Shown here piece after piece: positions 18,986 to 27,969 of a stretch of DNA of 64,000 nucleotides; position 1 is the stretch's first letter, and each line of letters begins with the position of its first letter. The notes beneath the pieces were generated by a model, which saw only the letters and a program-made list of their open reading frames with translations, was not told the DNA's origin and ran no database searches. A program made the position numbers and the translations under genes. The DNA lies in assembly GCA_028284775.1 (NCBI GenBank), contig JANQRB010000167.1, positions 1-64,000 on the forward strand, written 5' to 3'. The DNA comes from Candidatus Kapaibacterium sp. (lineage in GTDB: Bacteria > Bacteroidota > Ignavibacteria > Kapaibacteriales > UBA7675).

Positions 18986-19054
18986 CTACTCGGAAACTCC
19001 CTAAGCGGCCAATCTCACAACTCTACGGACCGCCTGACCTCGTGTATTGTCCGG

Positions 19055-19212
19055 ACTAGTGCTCTTTCAAATTAGTTTTTTAGATTCCCCTCTTTTGAAA
19101 GAGGGGCAAGGGGAGTTAGAAGGTCCCTAAATACTCAAAACCCTTCCTAACCTCCCCTTTCTCTAAAGGGGAGGTGAATATCTTAAAAACTTATTTGAAA
19201 AAAAACACTAGT
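19055..19212. mobile_element. MITE-like long palindromic element
   Basis: A ~158-bp A/T-rich element bounded by inverted ACTAGTG (19055-19061) and CACTAGT (19206-19212). The outer ~40 bases of each end are imperfect inverted copies (TTTCAAATTAGTTTTTTAGA against the complement of TCTTAAAAACTTATTTGAAA). Inside are two hairpins: CCCCTCTTT/AAAGAGGGG (19087-19106) and CCTCCCCTTT/AAAGGGGAGG (19151-19174), plus a matching pair GTTAGAAGG and CCTTCCTAAC. It codes for nothing. There is no clear target-site duplication, so it may be an old insertion or a structured repeat rather than a true MITE. Confidence 0.6.
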
Positions 19213-19282
19213 GGGAAACTCGACAATCGGCTAAACCGACAATGTCCGGAGACGTCCGGACGCTCCGGGGCTTTAAAACAGA

Positions 19283-19311
19283 CAGGCTCCACAGCGAGGC
19301 TGCGGAGCCTG
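19283..19311 (-). terminator. Terminator hairpin of the Cys-repeat lipoprotein gene
   Basis: On the minus strand CAGGCTCC pairs with GGAGCCTG (19283-19290 and 19304-19311), extended inward by CAGC/GCTG after one mismatch, and is followed by TCTGTTTTAAA. It lies ~30 bases past the stop codon of the minus-strand gene ending at 19343. Confidence 0.7.
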
Positions 19312-19342
19312 AGATACCCCAGATGGCTACAAAATTGTAATT

Positions 19343-22300
19343 TTAATCTTCTTCGAGGCGATAGGTTTCCTGGAAGGTCTTACATTCCTTGAAGCCTATC
19401 TCGATGGTCTTTTCTTTATAGCCGTCTTTTGTAAAGACGATGACGTATGTAGCGGGCGCGCAGAGCTCATCTACCTCAAGCCAGCCTTCGTCATCGCTTG
19501 TTGCTTCGGCGACTACTTTGCCGTCCAGTTTGATTTCCGCCTCAACATCGGCCAGCACCGCTTCGGTGTCCAGGTCGCGCAGACGCAGTTTCAGGGCCGC
19601 CTCGCAGCATTCGTCCTTTGCCAGCGTGCGTTCTTCTTCCACCGTTTCGTCGCAGCCGACGAGCAGGCCGAATTCGATGGCTTTGTAGCCTTCGCGGATA
19701 ATGTCGACTCCGTAGTCATCTTCGCAAAGGCCGTCGAACACGACGATACCGTCGCCATTCGTTTTGCCCGATTCGAACAATTTGCCGTTCTGCCACAATT
19801 TCACGGTCGCATTGGCGATGGCTTCGCCGCTGTCCTCGTCCGTAACCTGTATGCGAATGACGCCTTTGCAGCAGTCCTTGTTTTTCGGCTTCAGGTTGCG
19901 TTCCAGACGGAGATCTTCGTTGCAGTCCAGCTTCACCTCGAATTCCGTTCCTTCGTAGTCTTCGTGTTCGATCGAGATGCCGTAGTTGCCTTCGCAGATC
20001 TTGTCGATCTCGATGACGCCGTCGCCATTCGTCCGCGGATCTTCAATCGCCTTGCCGTCCTTCCACAGGATCACTTTCGCGTTTTCGATCGGTTTTTCAG
20101 TCTCCGCGTCACGCACGACCAGCCGGATCGTTCCTTCACAGCACTGCGCGTCGTTCGGCTCCAGCGATACTTCCTTGTTAACCCGTTTGTCGCAGCCCAC
20201 CTCTACCTCGAATTCGAATCCGTCGTATTCTTCGGCTTCCACCGAGACGCCATAGCCGCCTTCGCAGATACCGCCGATCTCCACGACGCCGTTTTCATTG
20301 CTGCGAGCGTCTTTGACCGCTTTGCCTTCTTGCCAGAGGATGACTTTCGCGTTTTTGATCGGCTTTTCGGTATTGGCGTCGCGAATCACGATGCGCAGCG
20401 AGCCGTCGCAGCATTCCTCATCTCTCGGTGCAAGTTGCACGGTCTCTCTGAATTCTTTGTTGCAGCCCATTTCGATCGGGAATTCGCTGCCCTTGAACTC
20501 TTCGTGCAGAACGTCGAGGAAGTAGTTTCCTTCGCAAATTTCGCCGAACTCAACGACGCCGTCGCCGTTCGTTCTTGCTTCGATCAGAATTTTTTCATTT
20601 TGCCAGAGGCGTACCAGGGCATTGCGGAGCGGTTCCCCATTGTCTTTGTTTTTGACGACGATACGGATCGAGCCTTTACAGCATTCACCTTCCCCGGCTT
20701 CGAGAGAGCGTTCGATGGACTTGTCTTCATCGCAGCCCATCTCGATTTTGTATTCCCGCTTTTGGTAGCCTTCCGCCGTGATTTCCAGTTCATAATTGCC
20801 CTCGCACAGCCCGTCGATGATCACGTCGCCGTCTTCATTGCTGCGCGGATCTTCGAGGACTTTGCCGTCGCGCCAGATCGCCACTCTGGCATTGGCAATT
20901 GCCTCGCCGCTTTCGGAATCCGTCACTTTCAGTCTCAGAATGCCTTTGCAGCATTCGTCTTTGTCCTTCAAGCTCCGGGTGATGCTCCGATCTTCTCCGC
21001 ACTTGAGCTCATCGATCTCAGACTCGTGTACCTGGAATCCTTCCAGCGCGATTCGCAGATCGTAAGCGCCTTCGCAAAGACCGTCGAAGACCGCTACGCC
21101 GTCTGCATTGGTTCTTGCGACTTCTACGAATTCGCCCTTACCACGAACTTTTACTTCGGCGTTGCGCAAGGGCTTGCCGTCCTCATCCTGGACTTTTACG
21201 CGCAGGATTGCATCACAGCAGCGTTCATCGACGGTCAGTTCGCGTTCGATTTCTTTCTCTTCATCGCAATCGAGCTCGACTTCGAACTCCTGCGCTTCAT
21301 AACCCTCGCGGATAATACCTACGCCGAACCCGCCTTCGCACAGCCCGTCAAAGATTACTTCGCCGTCCTGGTTGGTCTTGAGATCTTCAATGAGTTTGCC
21401 GCCGCGCCATAAATTGACCTTGGCGTCCGCCACCGCTTCGCCGGTTTTGGAATCCTTGACGACAATCTTCAGGATGCCCTTGCAGCACTCGTCTTTATTG
21501 AGCAAAGTCCGCGTAATCGACCGTTCTTCCTCACACTTGATCTTTTCAATTTCGAACTCCTGCACCTGATAACCTTCCAGCTCGATGCGGATGTTGTATT
21601 CGCCCTCGCAAAGCTCATCGAAGCTGACGCTGCCGTCGGCATTGGTTTTGCCTTCAGCGACGGTCTTTTCGCCCTTGCGTACCTTTACCTCCGCATTGTC
21701 CAGGGCCTTGCCGTCCTTCGTTTGCACCTTGATCGTCAGGGTGGCGTCACAGCATTCGTCGTCCTTGCGCTCCAGGCTGCGTTCCACCCGGATTGTGTCG
21801 CAGGAGTCAAGCGAAAACTCATACTCATTGACCTCGTAGTCGTCTTTGGCCAGGCGAATATCGTAGTCGCCTTCGCAGACATGGCTAAATTCGACTTTGC
21901 CTTCGTCATTGGTTTTCAGGGTCTTGAGCGTTTTTCCTTTTTCCCGCAGGCTGACTTCGACATTGGCGAGATCCTTTTCATCTTTGGCATCGGTAACGCA
22001 GACGGTAATGACGCCGCAGCAGCGATCGTCCAGTTTGAGGATAATGTCGCGGGTTTTGCCGCTTTGACCTTCGGTTTCATCAATCGCTTCTTCAAGCGGG
22101 AAAACGCTGCTGCCAAACTCCTGGTGTGACACGTGCAGCGCTACATCGCCGAGATTCTCCGGTAGGTTGTTCAGCGTGAAGGCTCCGTCATTATCGGTGG
22201 TGTCGCGGCTGATAACATTGTCGGCGCCGATGCGCGCTTCAATGACGGCCTCCGCAACCGGATTGTCGGCCGCGTCCTTGATTGTGCCGTTGACGGTCTC

Positions 22301-22420
22301 GATCGGCGTCGGCGCCGTATCGGTAGGATTGTCGTCGTCACAGGCGCTGATGAAGAGCAGCAGGCCGCAGCACAGAAGAGTCAAACAGGAGCGGAACGAT
22401 AAGTTGTCTCGCTTAATCAT
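19343..22420 (-). CDS. Large lipoprotein with ten Cys-patterned carboxypeptidase-regulatory-like repeats
   Basis: 1025 aa. A lipobox (FISAC, Cys27) follows a signal peptide, and the next residues are DDD, which fits a Bacteroidota-type surface-export signal. After one plain carboxypeptidase-regulatory/SdrB-like beta-sandwich (~43-130) come ten tandem domains of 87-90 residues. Each has the pattern [ED]CC-x-x-x-[IL]-x-[IV]-x-V, then G-[KE]-x-[IL]-x-N-A-x-V, then [KR][TS]N-x-[DE]G, then [LI]CEG-x-[YF], then a final Cys near the end. So each repeat keeps four cysteines: a CC pair, one in CEG and one ~24 residues later. The composition is very acidic and lysine-rich. Probably a rod-like surface or periplasmic structural lipoprotein. 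No enzyme motif is seen. It is transcribed alone, with a terminator behind it. Confidence 0.85.
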   Translation of the reverse strand: MIKRDNLSFRSCLTLLCCGLLLFISACDDDNPTDTAPTPIETVNGTIKDAADNPVAEAVIEARIGADNVISRDTTDNDGAFTLNNLPENLGDVALHVSHQEFGSSVFPLEEAIDETEGQSGKTRDIILKLDDRCCGVITVCVTDAKDEKDLANVEVSLREKGKTLKTLKTNDEGKVEFSHVCEGDYDIRLAKDDYEVNEYEFSLDSCDTIRVERSLERKDDECCDATLTIKVQTKDGKALDNAEVKVRKGEKTVAEGKTNADGSVSFDELCEGEYNIRIELEGYQVQEFEIEKIKCEEERSITRTLLNKDECCKGILKIVVKDSKTGEAVADAKVNLWRGGKLIEDLKTNQDGEVIFDGLCEGGFGVGIIREGYEAQEFEVELDCDEEKEIERELTVDERCCDAILRVKVQDEDGKPLRNAEVKVRGKGEFVEVARTNADGVAVFDGLCEGAYDLRIALEGFQVHESEIDELKCGEDRSITRSLKDKDECCKGILRLKVTDSESGEAIANARVAIWRDGKVLEDPRSNEDGDVIIDGLCEGNYELEITAEGYQKREYKIEMGCDEDKSIERSLEAGEGECCKGSIRIVVKNKDNGEPLRNALVRLWQNEKILIEARTNGDGVVEFGEICEGNYFLDVLHEEFKGSEFPIEMGCNKEFRETVQLAPRDEECCDGSLRIVIRDANTEKPIKNAKVILWQEGKAVKDARSNENGVVEIGGICEGGYGVSVEAEEYDGFEFEVEVGCDKRVNKEVSLEPNDAQCCEGTIRLVVRDAETEKPIENAKVILWKDGKAIEDPRTNGDGVIEIDKICEGNYGISIEHEDYEGTEFEVKLDCNEDLRLERNLKPKNKDCCKGVIRIQVTDEDSGEAIANATVKLWQNGKLFESGKTNGDGIVVFDGLCEDDYGVDIIREGYKAIEFGLLVGCDETVEEERTLAKDECCEAALKLRLRDLDTEAVLADVEAEIKLDGKVVAEATSDDEGWLEVDELCAPATYVIVFTKDGYKEKTIEIGFKECKTFQETYRLEED
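19345..22025 (-). repeat. Ten ~267-bp tandem coding repeats
   Basis: In-frame direct repeats that encode the ~89-residue Cys-patterned domains. Repeats 3-9 are the most alike at DNA level (repeated GCAGCATTC and TTCGCAAA words on the plus strand), which suggests expansion by internal duplication with later divergence. Confidence 0.75.
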
Positions 22421-22777
22421 GTTAGGTATTCGGTTTTTTTGAAGGGAACAGTTGATTTATGTGACCCTGGCATATACCAGCACGAATTTGAAAGTTACAG
22501 TATTTTGCGGCAAATCGACGAATCGGCATCCGCCGCGCGCTACTCCGCTGAGCGCAGATTGGCAATTGATCGTTTGCCCGAGCTCTCGACCGGCCCGTTC
22601 GCGTCGTCATCGCGACCGGCCTCCGGGTCTCTGGGATAAATAGTCGAATTTTTGGCCGGGAGCCGTAATCTTGTACTGCTCTAAAGCAAGACAAAGTGTA
22701 TATTAACAGCTTTTGATGAATGTACGGCTCGGGCCGTCAAAGCAAATGAATTTAGCGTTTTTAGCAAAGAGGGTCAT
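22421..22777. other. Divergent intergenic region
   Basis: About 360 bases between two divergent lipoprotein genes, so promoters for both should lie here. I see no RNA gene or clear operator. AAAGAGGG at 22766-22773, six bases before the plus-strand start, is a moderate ribosome-binding site. Confidence 0.5.
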
Positions 22778-23386
22778 ATGCTTCGAAAAACACTGCTCTT
22801 GAGCTGCAGCCTGACGGCAATGCTGCTGCTGTGCTTTTGTACGGATTCGAATCGGGAGCAGCCTGCAGAGGATGCGGAGGAAGCTCTTCTACCGCTCGCA
22901 ATCGGCAATATGTGGGTTTATGAACACACGGCGACCGGCGATGACGGTAAGGTAATCAGTACGTGGCGGGACACGATGAGGGTCGTCGGGACGGAAGAAA
23001 TCAAAGGCAATAAGTGGTATCAGGTCAAAGGCTTTATGGTGCAGGACACCATCCTGCTGGCCAGCCGCGAGGACGGACTCTGGATGCTCAACCAGGATCA
23101 GCAGGAGATTCACTATTTCAACAGCAAACTGGATGTCGGGAAGACCTATACTCGGCCGCCGTCCTTCAATGTCGAGCTCCGCAACGCCGCCGCTGATATC
23201 AGCGTGCCGGCGGGCAAATTTTCCTGTATTCACTTTTCCGAGCGTTTTGACAACGCGCCGTCGGCCTCATCATATTATCTTGCCCCCGGTACCGGTTTGG
23301 TGGAATGGTCTTCTGAAAAAGTCCTGGTTCAGAATGCCGCCGAAGGCGCTGTGTATCAGAAACTGGTTGAATACAAGCTGCAATGA
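22778..23386 (+). CDS. Putative lipoprotein of unknown function
   Basis: 202 aa. The signal peptide ends in LLLCFC, a lipobox with an unusual Phe at -1, so lipidation is likely but not sure; the next residues are polar and acidic (TDSNREQ). The mature part has the pattern LPLAIGNMWVYEH near residue 45, PAGKFSCIHF near 148 and YYLAPGTGLVEW near 170. This belongs to a group of uncharacterised lipoproteins from environmental Bacteroidota-like genomes in which a conserved ...G-x-[FY]-x-[CS] strand precedes a Y-LAPG-x-G-L-V motif. Function unknown. It stands alone. Confidence 0.7.
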   Translation: MLRKTLLLSCSLTAMLLLCFCTDSNREQPAEDAEEALLPLAIGNMWVYEHTATGDDGKVISTWRDTMRVVGTEEIKGNKWYQVKGFMVQDTILLASREDGLWMLNQDQQEIHYFNSKLDVGKTYTRPPSFNVELRNAAADISVPAGKFSCIHFSERFDNAPSASSYYLAPGTGLVEWSSEKVLVQNAAEGAVYQKLVEYKLQ

Positions 23387-23678
23387 GAATTTCATGGAAT
23401 TAGTCTGACAGGATCTTGCCGGGCAGAATCCTCTGCACTCTCTGCGCTTCATTGCTCACTTTATCATCTTTTCTCTTTCGGACCTCATAGATAGAAAGAT
23501 GGGGTGGTGAAAACTGTACAATCCGGAATCATCAATAGACATCGGGCGTCGACTTTCCGGCCGCAGAAAGCGGGCTTGCCGGCCAGACAGGGAAGCGGCG
23601 GCAGTTTCTGTCTCGACAAAGCTCACATTGTATGTTGCAAGGGAAGCGCCGCGCCGATGAGACGCGGCGCCTTCACTG
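23387..23678. other. Convergent intergenic region
   Basis: No gene seen. A hairpin for the minus-strand gene lies near its end (separate entry). Confidence 0.5.
23646..23670 (-). terminator. GC-rich hairpin after the 24 kb lipoprotein gene
   Basis: GCGCCGCG (23646-23653) pairs with CGCGGCGC (23663-23670), eight bases beyond the stop codon of the minus-strand gene. The following minus-strand bases are TTCCCTTG, a weak T-run, so termination is only probable. Confidence 0.5.
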
Positions 23679-24323
23679 TCACATTTCGGCCAGTTCATTG
23701 AGTTCCATCGACTCCGCCAGCTCTTTCACAAAGTCGTTGGACGTCTGATCCGTTGCTTCCACTTCAAGCCAGAAGCGATTGCCGAGCGCGTAAACGACAC
23801 GCGATTTGCCGCTTTTCTTCTTGAATTCTTCCAGTCCTTTGATTTTGCCGTCGTCATCGGAAAAAGTGCGTTGATACTCCTTGCTGTTGTCCACTTCCAT
23901 TCCCATCCCGAAGGCAAAGGCGGCGGTGGCGGCGGTCCAGGCCATAGCGGCGGAGCGATAGTCGATCAGCTTGATATCGACTTTGGAAGCCGAACCGTCG
24001 TCATTCGATTTACGGTAGCTGCGGCTGGCCGTCGACAGGTTGAATCCCATTGATTTGGCTGTCGAACCTTCGGGATCGTCAGCGGTGTATCCATCGATTT
24101 CCTCAGGCAGGTATTTCTGCAATTCCGAATAGTGCATTGCTTCGCCTTCGCCATTAGCCACAGCCTCCTCCTGCTCCTTGACCGCCTTTTCGATCGTTTC
24201 GCTGTATTCCTGCACCGCATCTTCAAGGTTTTGTAGGTCAATGGTCGGCTCTTTTTCACCGCTGCAGGCAGCGAGCAGACCGATCATCAGCATCGAAACA
24301 AGGAGAACGTTCGCATTCTTCAT
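23679..24323 (-). CDS. Lipoprotein of unknown function
   Basis: 214 aa. Signal peptide with lipobox LAAC (Cys20), followed by SGEKEP, so an acidic stretch comes soon after the lipidated cysteine. Residues ~28-60 form a highly charged helix (DLQNLEDAVQEYSETIEKAV), then a mixed alpha/beta domain with YLPEEIDGYTADDPEGSTA near 70 and a final helix FVKELAESMELNELAEM. I do not recognise a named domain; the general layout resembles stand-alone periplasmic or surface lipoproteins with a transient ligand-binding fold. Single-gene unit with a hairpin behind it. Confidence 0.75.
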   Translation of the reverse strand: MKNANVLLVSMLMIGLLAACSGEKEPTIDLQNLEDAVQEYSETIEKAVKEQEEAVANGEGEAMHYSELQKYLPEEIDGYTADDPEGSTAKSMGFNLSTASRSYRKSNDDGSASKVDIKLIDYRSAAMAWTAATAAFAFGMGMEVDNSKEYQRTFSDDDGKIKGLEEFKKKSGKSRVVYALGNRFWLEVEATDQTSNDFVKELAESMELNELAEM

Positions 24324-24465
24324 GTAGTCTTCCGTGAAAAGTGGGAAACATAATAACTGTTGGTTCCGCGCCGACCGAGTCGCGGCGCTTATGAAGGAGA
24401 GGGCCGAAAATTAGGGCAAAATACAGGTCTGTCCAACAAGAAAAACATTGCAAAGACCCCGGCGA

Positions 24466-24499
24466 AAACAAAAAAGCCCGGCGCACGGGCGCCGGGCTT
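24466..24499 (-). terminator. Rho-independent terminator of the 14-repeat cargo gene
   Basis: On the minus strand AAGCCCGGCGC pairs with GCGCCGGGCTT around a 4-nt loop (24474-24484, 24489-24499), followed by TTTTTTGTTTT. It lies ~27 bases past the stop codon. Confidence 0.93.
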
Positions 24500-24525
24500 G
24501 TTGTGAGTTCTATCTGCTGCTGATA

Positions 24526-27500
24526 TCATCGTTTGACGATTTTACGCACGCTTTCCTCGCCGGGCGTCGTCAGTCGCACAAAGTAAACTCCGGCGGGCAG
24601 TGCTTCCAGTGTCAGGGTCAGCTCGCCCACATTACCCGCTGCTGCGTACAGGCTGTGCTCGGCGACATTGACGCCAACGGCATTCGAAATGACGATCGAT
24701 GCGAGGCCGCTGCTTTTGGCTGTGTATCGCAGCTGCACTTTACCTGCCGTTGGATTCGGATACAGCGTAAAGTCGGCCGCCTGTTTTTCGATTGCCACAT
24801 CAGTCGTAATCGAAAAGGCAACCGGTTCCGAATCTGTTTCGCAGCCGCTACCGGAATTGTCCGTGACCCGCACGACATAGTTGCCGTCCTGCACGGGCGT
24901 GTATTCGCGGGCGGTAGCACCGGGAATCTCGACGCCGTTGCGGAACCAGCGGTAAGTTTCGGCTTCGCTGGAAATAAGGGTTTTTTCGTCATTCGAAAGG
25001 GTAATGATCGGTGTCGCGGGCGCACTGGCTTCCACGACGGACACCGTCGGCGACGAGGCCGAGCATCCATTGAAGTCCGTTACTTCCACCCAGTAGTCGC
25101 CCGGACGGTTGACATTGAGCGAACGCTGCAGGCTGCCGTCGGACCACTTAAAGCCATTGTATTCGCCTCCGTCGAGACGTACAACCGAGCCGGGGCACAG
25201 AAAGATGACGGTGCTGGCGGTCGTCTCTCCGAATATGGTAATCTCCGGCTCGGGAAGCGGGTTGACGGTCGTCGTAATCTCGCGTGTTGCCCGGCAACCC
25301 TGCTCATCCTGGACACTAACCGTCCAGGTGCCGGAAGTCGTTACGGTGATCGACTCGCCGCTCTCGCCGGTGCTCCACTGATAGGAAACGTAGCCGGGCG
25401 TAGCCCGCAGTTGCAGTGATTCGCCGATGCAGAAGGTCGTTGAGCCGTCGGCCACCAGGTTGAGGTCGGGGCTGCACTCGAACCATCGCGCGATATTGTA
25501 AGAGGGCTTGTTGCCGGCCAGTGAAAACTCGCCGCCGGCGTAGATATAGTCGTCTTTCAACATAATTGTATTGACGATATCATTGGTGCCGCTGCCGAGG
25601 CTGGCCCAACGTACTCCGTCCCAACGGGCGATATTGTTGGCGCTGGTTGTTCCCGCCTGACCAAAGTCGCCGCCGACGAAGATTTCATCGCCTTTGCTGG
25701 TGATCGAAAACGCGGTGCCGTCGAGGCCGTCATCCAGTCCAGCCCAATCGCGGCCGTTCCAGCAGGCGATGCGTCGGGCCGGCGTCCCGCCGACATTGAA
25801 GAAGTCACCGACGATATAGATGAATTTGCCGTTTGCGACCACATCGTGGACAAAACCATCCGTTTCAGCTTCGAAGCCGACCCATGAGTCATCTTCCCAG
25901 GCGGCAATGCCATTGGCATCGACGAGGCCCGCATTCTGGAACCATCCGCCCACGGCCAGACGACCTTCGGAAAAGGAGAGCGATGTGACCCGGTTGTCGG
26001 CGCCGCCGAGCATCGGTTCCCAATTTTGTTTGCTCGTGCTCCAGCGGGCAATGCGGTTAGCGGTCGTAGAGCCGGCCAGGATAAAGTCGCCGCCGGCGTA
26101 CAGTGTTCCGTCATCAGCCTGCTCGATGTCATACACGGTGTTGTCCATTCCCGTGCCCATTTCCGTCCATTCGCTTCCATCCCATTTGGCAACCCGGGAG
26201 GCGGTGGTTGTGCCGGCCATGGTAAAATCACCGCCGACGTATATCGTTCCGTCCGGGTCAACTTCGATCGCAAAAACGGTCGCGTTGACGCCTTCGCCCA
26301 GCGTCTGCCAGTCCGATCCGTCCCACAAGGCGATATGTTGGGCATCCAGGGTGCCCGCCAGGATAAAGTCGCCGCCGACAATGATATCGCCGTTCGGCGC
26401 CTGAGCTATGGCGTGGACGGCGCCGTCGACGCTGTTGCTGTTTTGTTGGGAGAGCGCCTGCCAGGCCGTTCCGCCCCAGCGGGCGACACCGGCCGCCGCC
26501 GCGCCCCCGGCGAGCGAAAAGCTTCCGCCGACGAAATACTCCGTATCTTCCGCGGCCAGTATTGTGCGGACGCGGTTATTGACGCCGGTGCCGAGCGGAA
26601 ACCATGTATTGCCGGCTCGGCGTGCGATACGCTTGAAGGGCGCGCCGTTGATTTCGTCGAACTCGCCGCCGATGAGAAGGGCGCCGTTCGGCGAGACTTC
26701 CAGCGCACGAACAGTTCCGTTAACGATGCCCGTTTCGGGCGTGATATTCGCCCAGGTGCTGTTCGTGTAGTCATAGAGCGCGAGGTTGGCAGATTCGAAG
26801 GTGCCGGCAGACTCAAATTCGCCGCCGAACCACATTCCTTCGTCGGCGCGGATGATGGCATAGACTGCACTGACGGCTCCGGTGCTGGTAATGCCTGCGT
26901 CGAGGGCCTGCCACGCGCCATCGCGCCACAGAGCTACATTGTTGGTCGAGATGCCGTCCGCCTGCGTGAAATCACCGCCGATATAGACGTCTTCGCCATT
27001 GACGCCGACCGCCCAGACCACCTCGCCGCCGCCGATGGCGCCGGCGCCCAGAGGAATCCAGTTGCTGCCGTTCCAGCGGGCGATATTGTTTGCACTCGAG
27101 CTGCCCGCCGCCGTAAACTTGCCGCCGGCAACGATTCGATCGCCCTGCACTACCATGTCATAGACCGGGCCGCTGATGCCCGTTCCCATGGCGCGCCAGC
27201 GTTCCTGTTTCGTCCAATTGGCAACATTGTCGACATTGATGCCGTCGGCACGGCTGAATTCTCCACCGACATATACTTCCAGGCCGATCGTCACGATCGA
27301 GTGTACGACGCCGTTGACGCCGTTGCCCAGAGCGTTCCAGTTCGTACCATCCCACATTGCGATGTTATGCGCTCGCAAACCGCCTATGGACGCAAAATCG
27401 CCGCCGATGTAAACGTTGCCCTCGCTGTCTTCTTCGATAGCGAAGATTTCGCCGTCAACGCCGGCAACAGTGAATTGGTCGTCCCAAAAGAGATCGCTGT

Positions 27501-27690
27501 CATTGATCAGAATTTCATCAGCCGATTTTTTGCTTTCGACATCGGGTGCCGACGGCGCCAACTGGTCGAAAAAATACGGCTCTATAATAAGTTGCGCCGA
27601 TGTGTCGGGGGCATAACACAGCAAAGCCAGCATACAAAGCACCAGGCTTTGCAGACAACCCGGGCAGGAAACTCGAAATTTGTCCATCAT
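24526..27690 (-). CDS. Secreted 14-repeat beta-propeller protein with T9SS sorting domain
   Basis: 1054 aa with a signal peptide (ends ~residue 32, after ALLCYAPDTSA). Residues ~70-740 hold 14 repeats of ~48-50 aa with the motif [IV]Y[VAI]GG-[DE]F-x-x-A-G, followed by a strand NIA-x-W-[DN]G and then W-x-[AP]LG-x-G. These belong to the delta-60 type of propeller repeat, so two seven-bladed propellers are a reasonable model. Two Ig-like/PKD-like domains follow (~745-960), each with a conserved Cys. The C-terminus is a type A T9SS sorting domain (LYPNPTAGK, then LPAGVYFVRLTTPGEE). Predicted surface or extracellular protein; ligand unknown. Single gene with its own terminator. Confidence 0.87.
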   Translation of the reverse strand: MMDKFRVSCPGCLQSLVLCMLALLCYAPDTSAQLIIEPYFFDQLAPSAPDVESKKSADEILINDSDLFWDDQFTVAGVDGEIFAIEEDSEGNVYIGGDFASIGGLRAHNIAMWDGTNWNALGNGVNGVVHSIVTIGLEVYVGGEFSRADGINVDNVANWTKQERWRAMGTGISGPVYDMVVQGDRIVAGGKFTAAGSSSANNIARWNGSNWIPLGAGAIGGGEVVWAVGVNGEDVYIGGDFTQADGISTNNVALWRDGAWQALDAGITSTGAVSAVYAIIRADEGMWFGGEFESAGTFESANLALYDYTNSTWANITPETGIVNGTVRALEVSPNGALLIGGEFDEINGAPFKRIARRAGNTWFPLGTGVNNRVRTILAAEDTEYFVGGSFSLAGGAAAAGVARWGGTAWQALSQQNSNSVDGAVHAIAQAPNGDIIVGGDFILAGTLDAQHIALWDGSDWQTLGEGVNATVFAIEVDPDGTIYVGGDFTMAGTTTASRVAKWDGSEWTEMGTGMDNTVYDIEQADDGTLYAGGDFILAGSTTANRIARWSTSKQNWEPMLGGADNRVTSLSFSEGRLAVGGWFQNAGLVDANGIAAWEDDSWVGFEAETDGFVHDVVANGKFIYIVGDFFNVGGTPARRIACWNGRDWAGLDDGLDGTAFSITSKGDEIFVGGDFGQAGTTSANNIARWDGVRWASLGSGTNDIVNTIMLKDDYIYAGGEFSLAGNKPSYNIARWFECSPDLNLVADGSTTFCIGESLQLRATPGYVSYQWSTGESGESITVTTSGTWTVSVQDEQGCRATREITTTVNPLPEPEITIFGETTASTVIFLCPGSVVRLDGGEYNGFKWSDGSLQRSLNVNRPGDYWVEVTDFNGCSASSPTVSVVEASAPATPIITLSNDEKTLISSEAETYRWFRNGVEIPGATAREYTPVQDGNYVVRVTDNSGSGCETDSEPVAFSITTDVAIEKQAADFTLYPNPTAGKVQLRYTAKSSGLASIVISNAVGVNVAEHSLYAAAGNVGELTLTLEALPAGVYFVRLTTPGEESVRKIVKR

Positions 27691-27969
27691 AAATCATCTC
27701 CGTGAAGAGTATATAAAGAATGAATCGCCATCCAATCATTAGGTCGCAGGCCGAAACGCTGCGCTGTGCTTTTAGCCGGTGAAACACAGTCGATACGAAA
27801 AAACGCATTGACGTTCAAGTGGCCCCGATATGCTATGTTTCCGAAGCCGGAGTGTTGTGTGTTGTGTGCAATGGGGTTTGACGGAGACCAAAACCCCGCC
27901 TGCGTCGGCAAATCGCTGCCACAATCCGCAAAGACCCTGTTCGCAGAATCAGGTCTCATGTTTGCCGTG

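Larger units (their letters stand above)
18903..19282. other. Gene-free region rich in palindromes
   Basis: No coding sequence is convincing here. The region holds the 20-bp palindrome, the MITE-like element at 19055-19212 and several TCCGGA words, so it looks like an insertion-prone spacer between convergent genes. Confidence 0.6.

Noticed and set aside
19964-21412. 482-codon plus-strand frame with repeats
   Set aside because: It is the reverse of the Cys-repeat lipoprotein gene; its own repeats only mirror that gene's repeats.
19343-22025. Possible tandem-duplication array or integron cassettes
   Set aside because: The ~267-bp units form one continuous reading frame of protein domains; no attC-like sites are visible.
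26026-27705. 559-codon plus-strand frame
   Set aside because: Antisense to the 14-repeat T9SS cargo gene, with low-complexity Ala/Arg/Gly composition typical of shadow frames.
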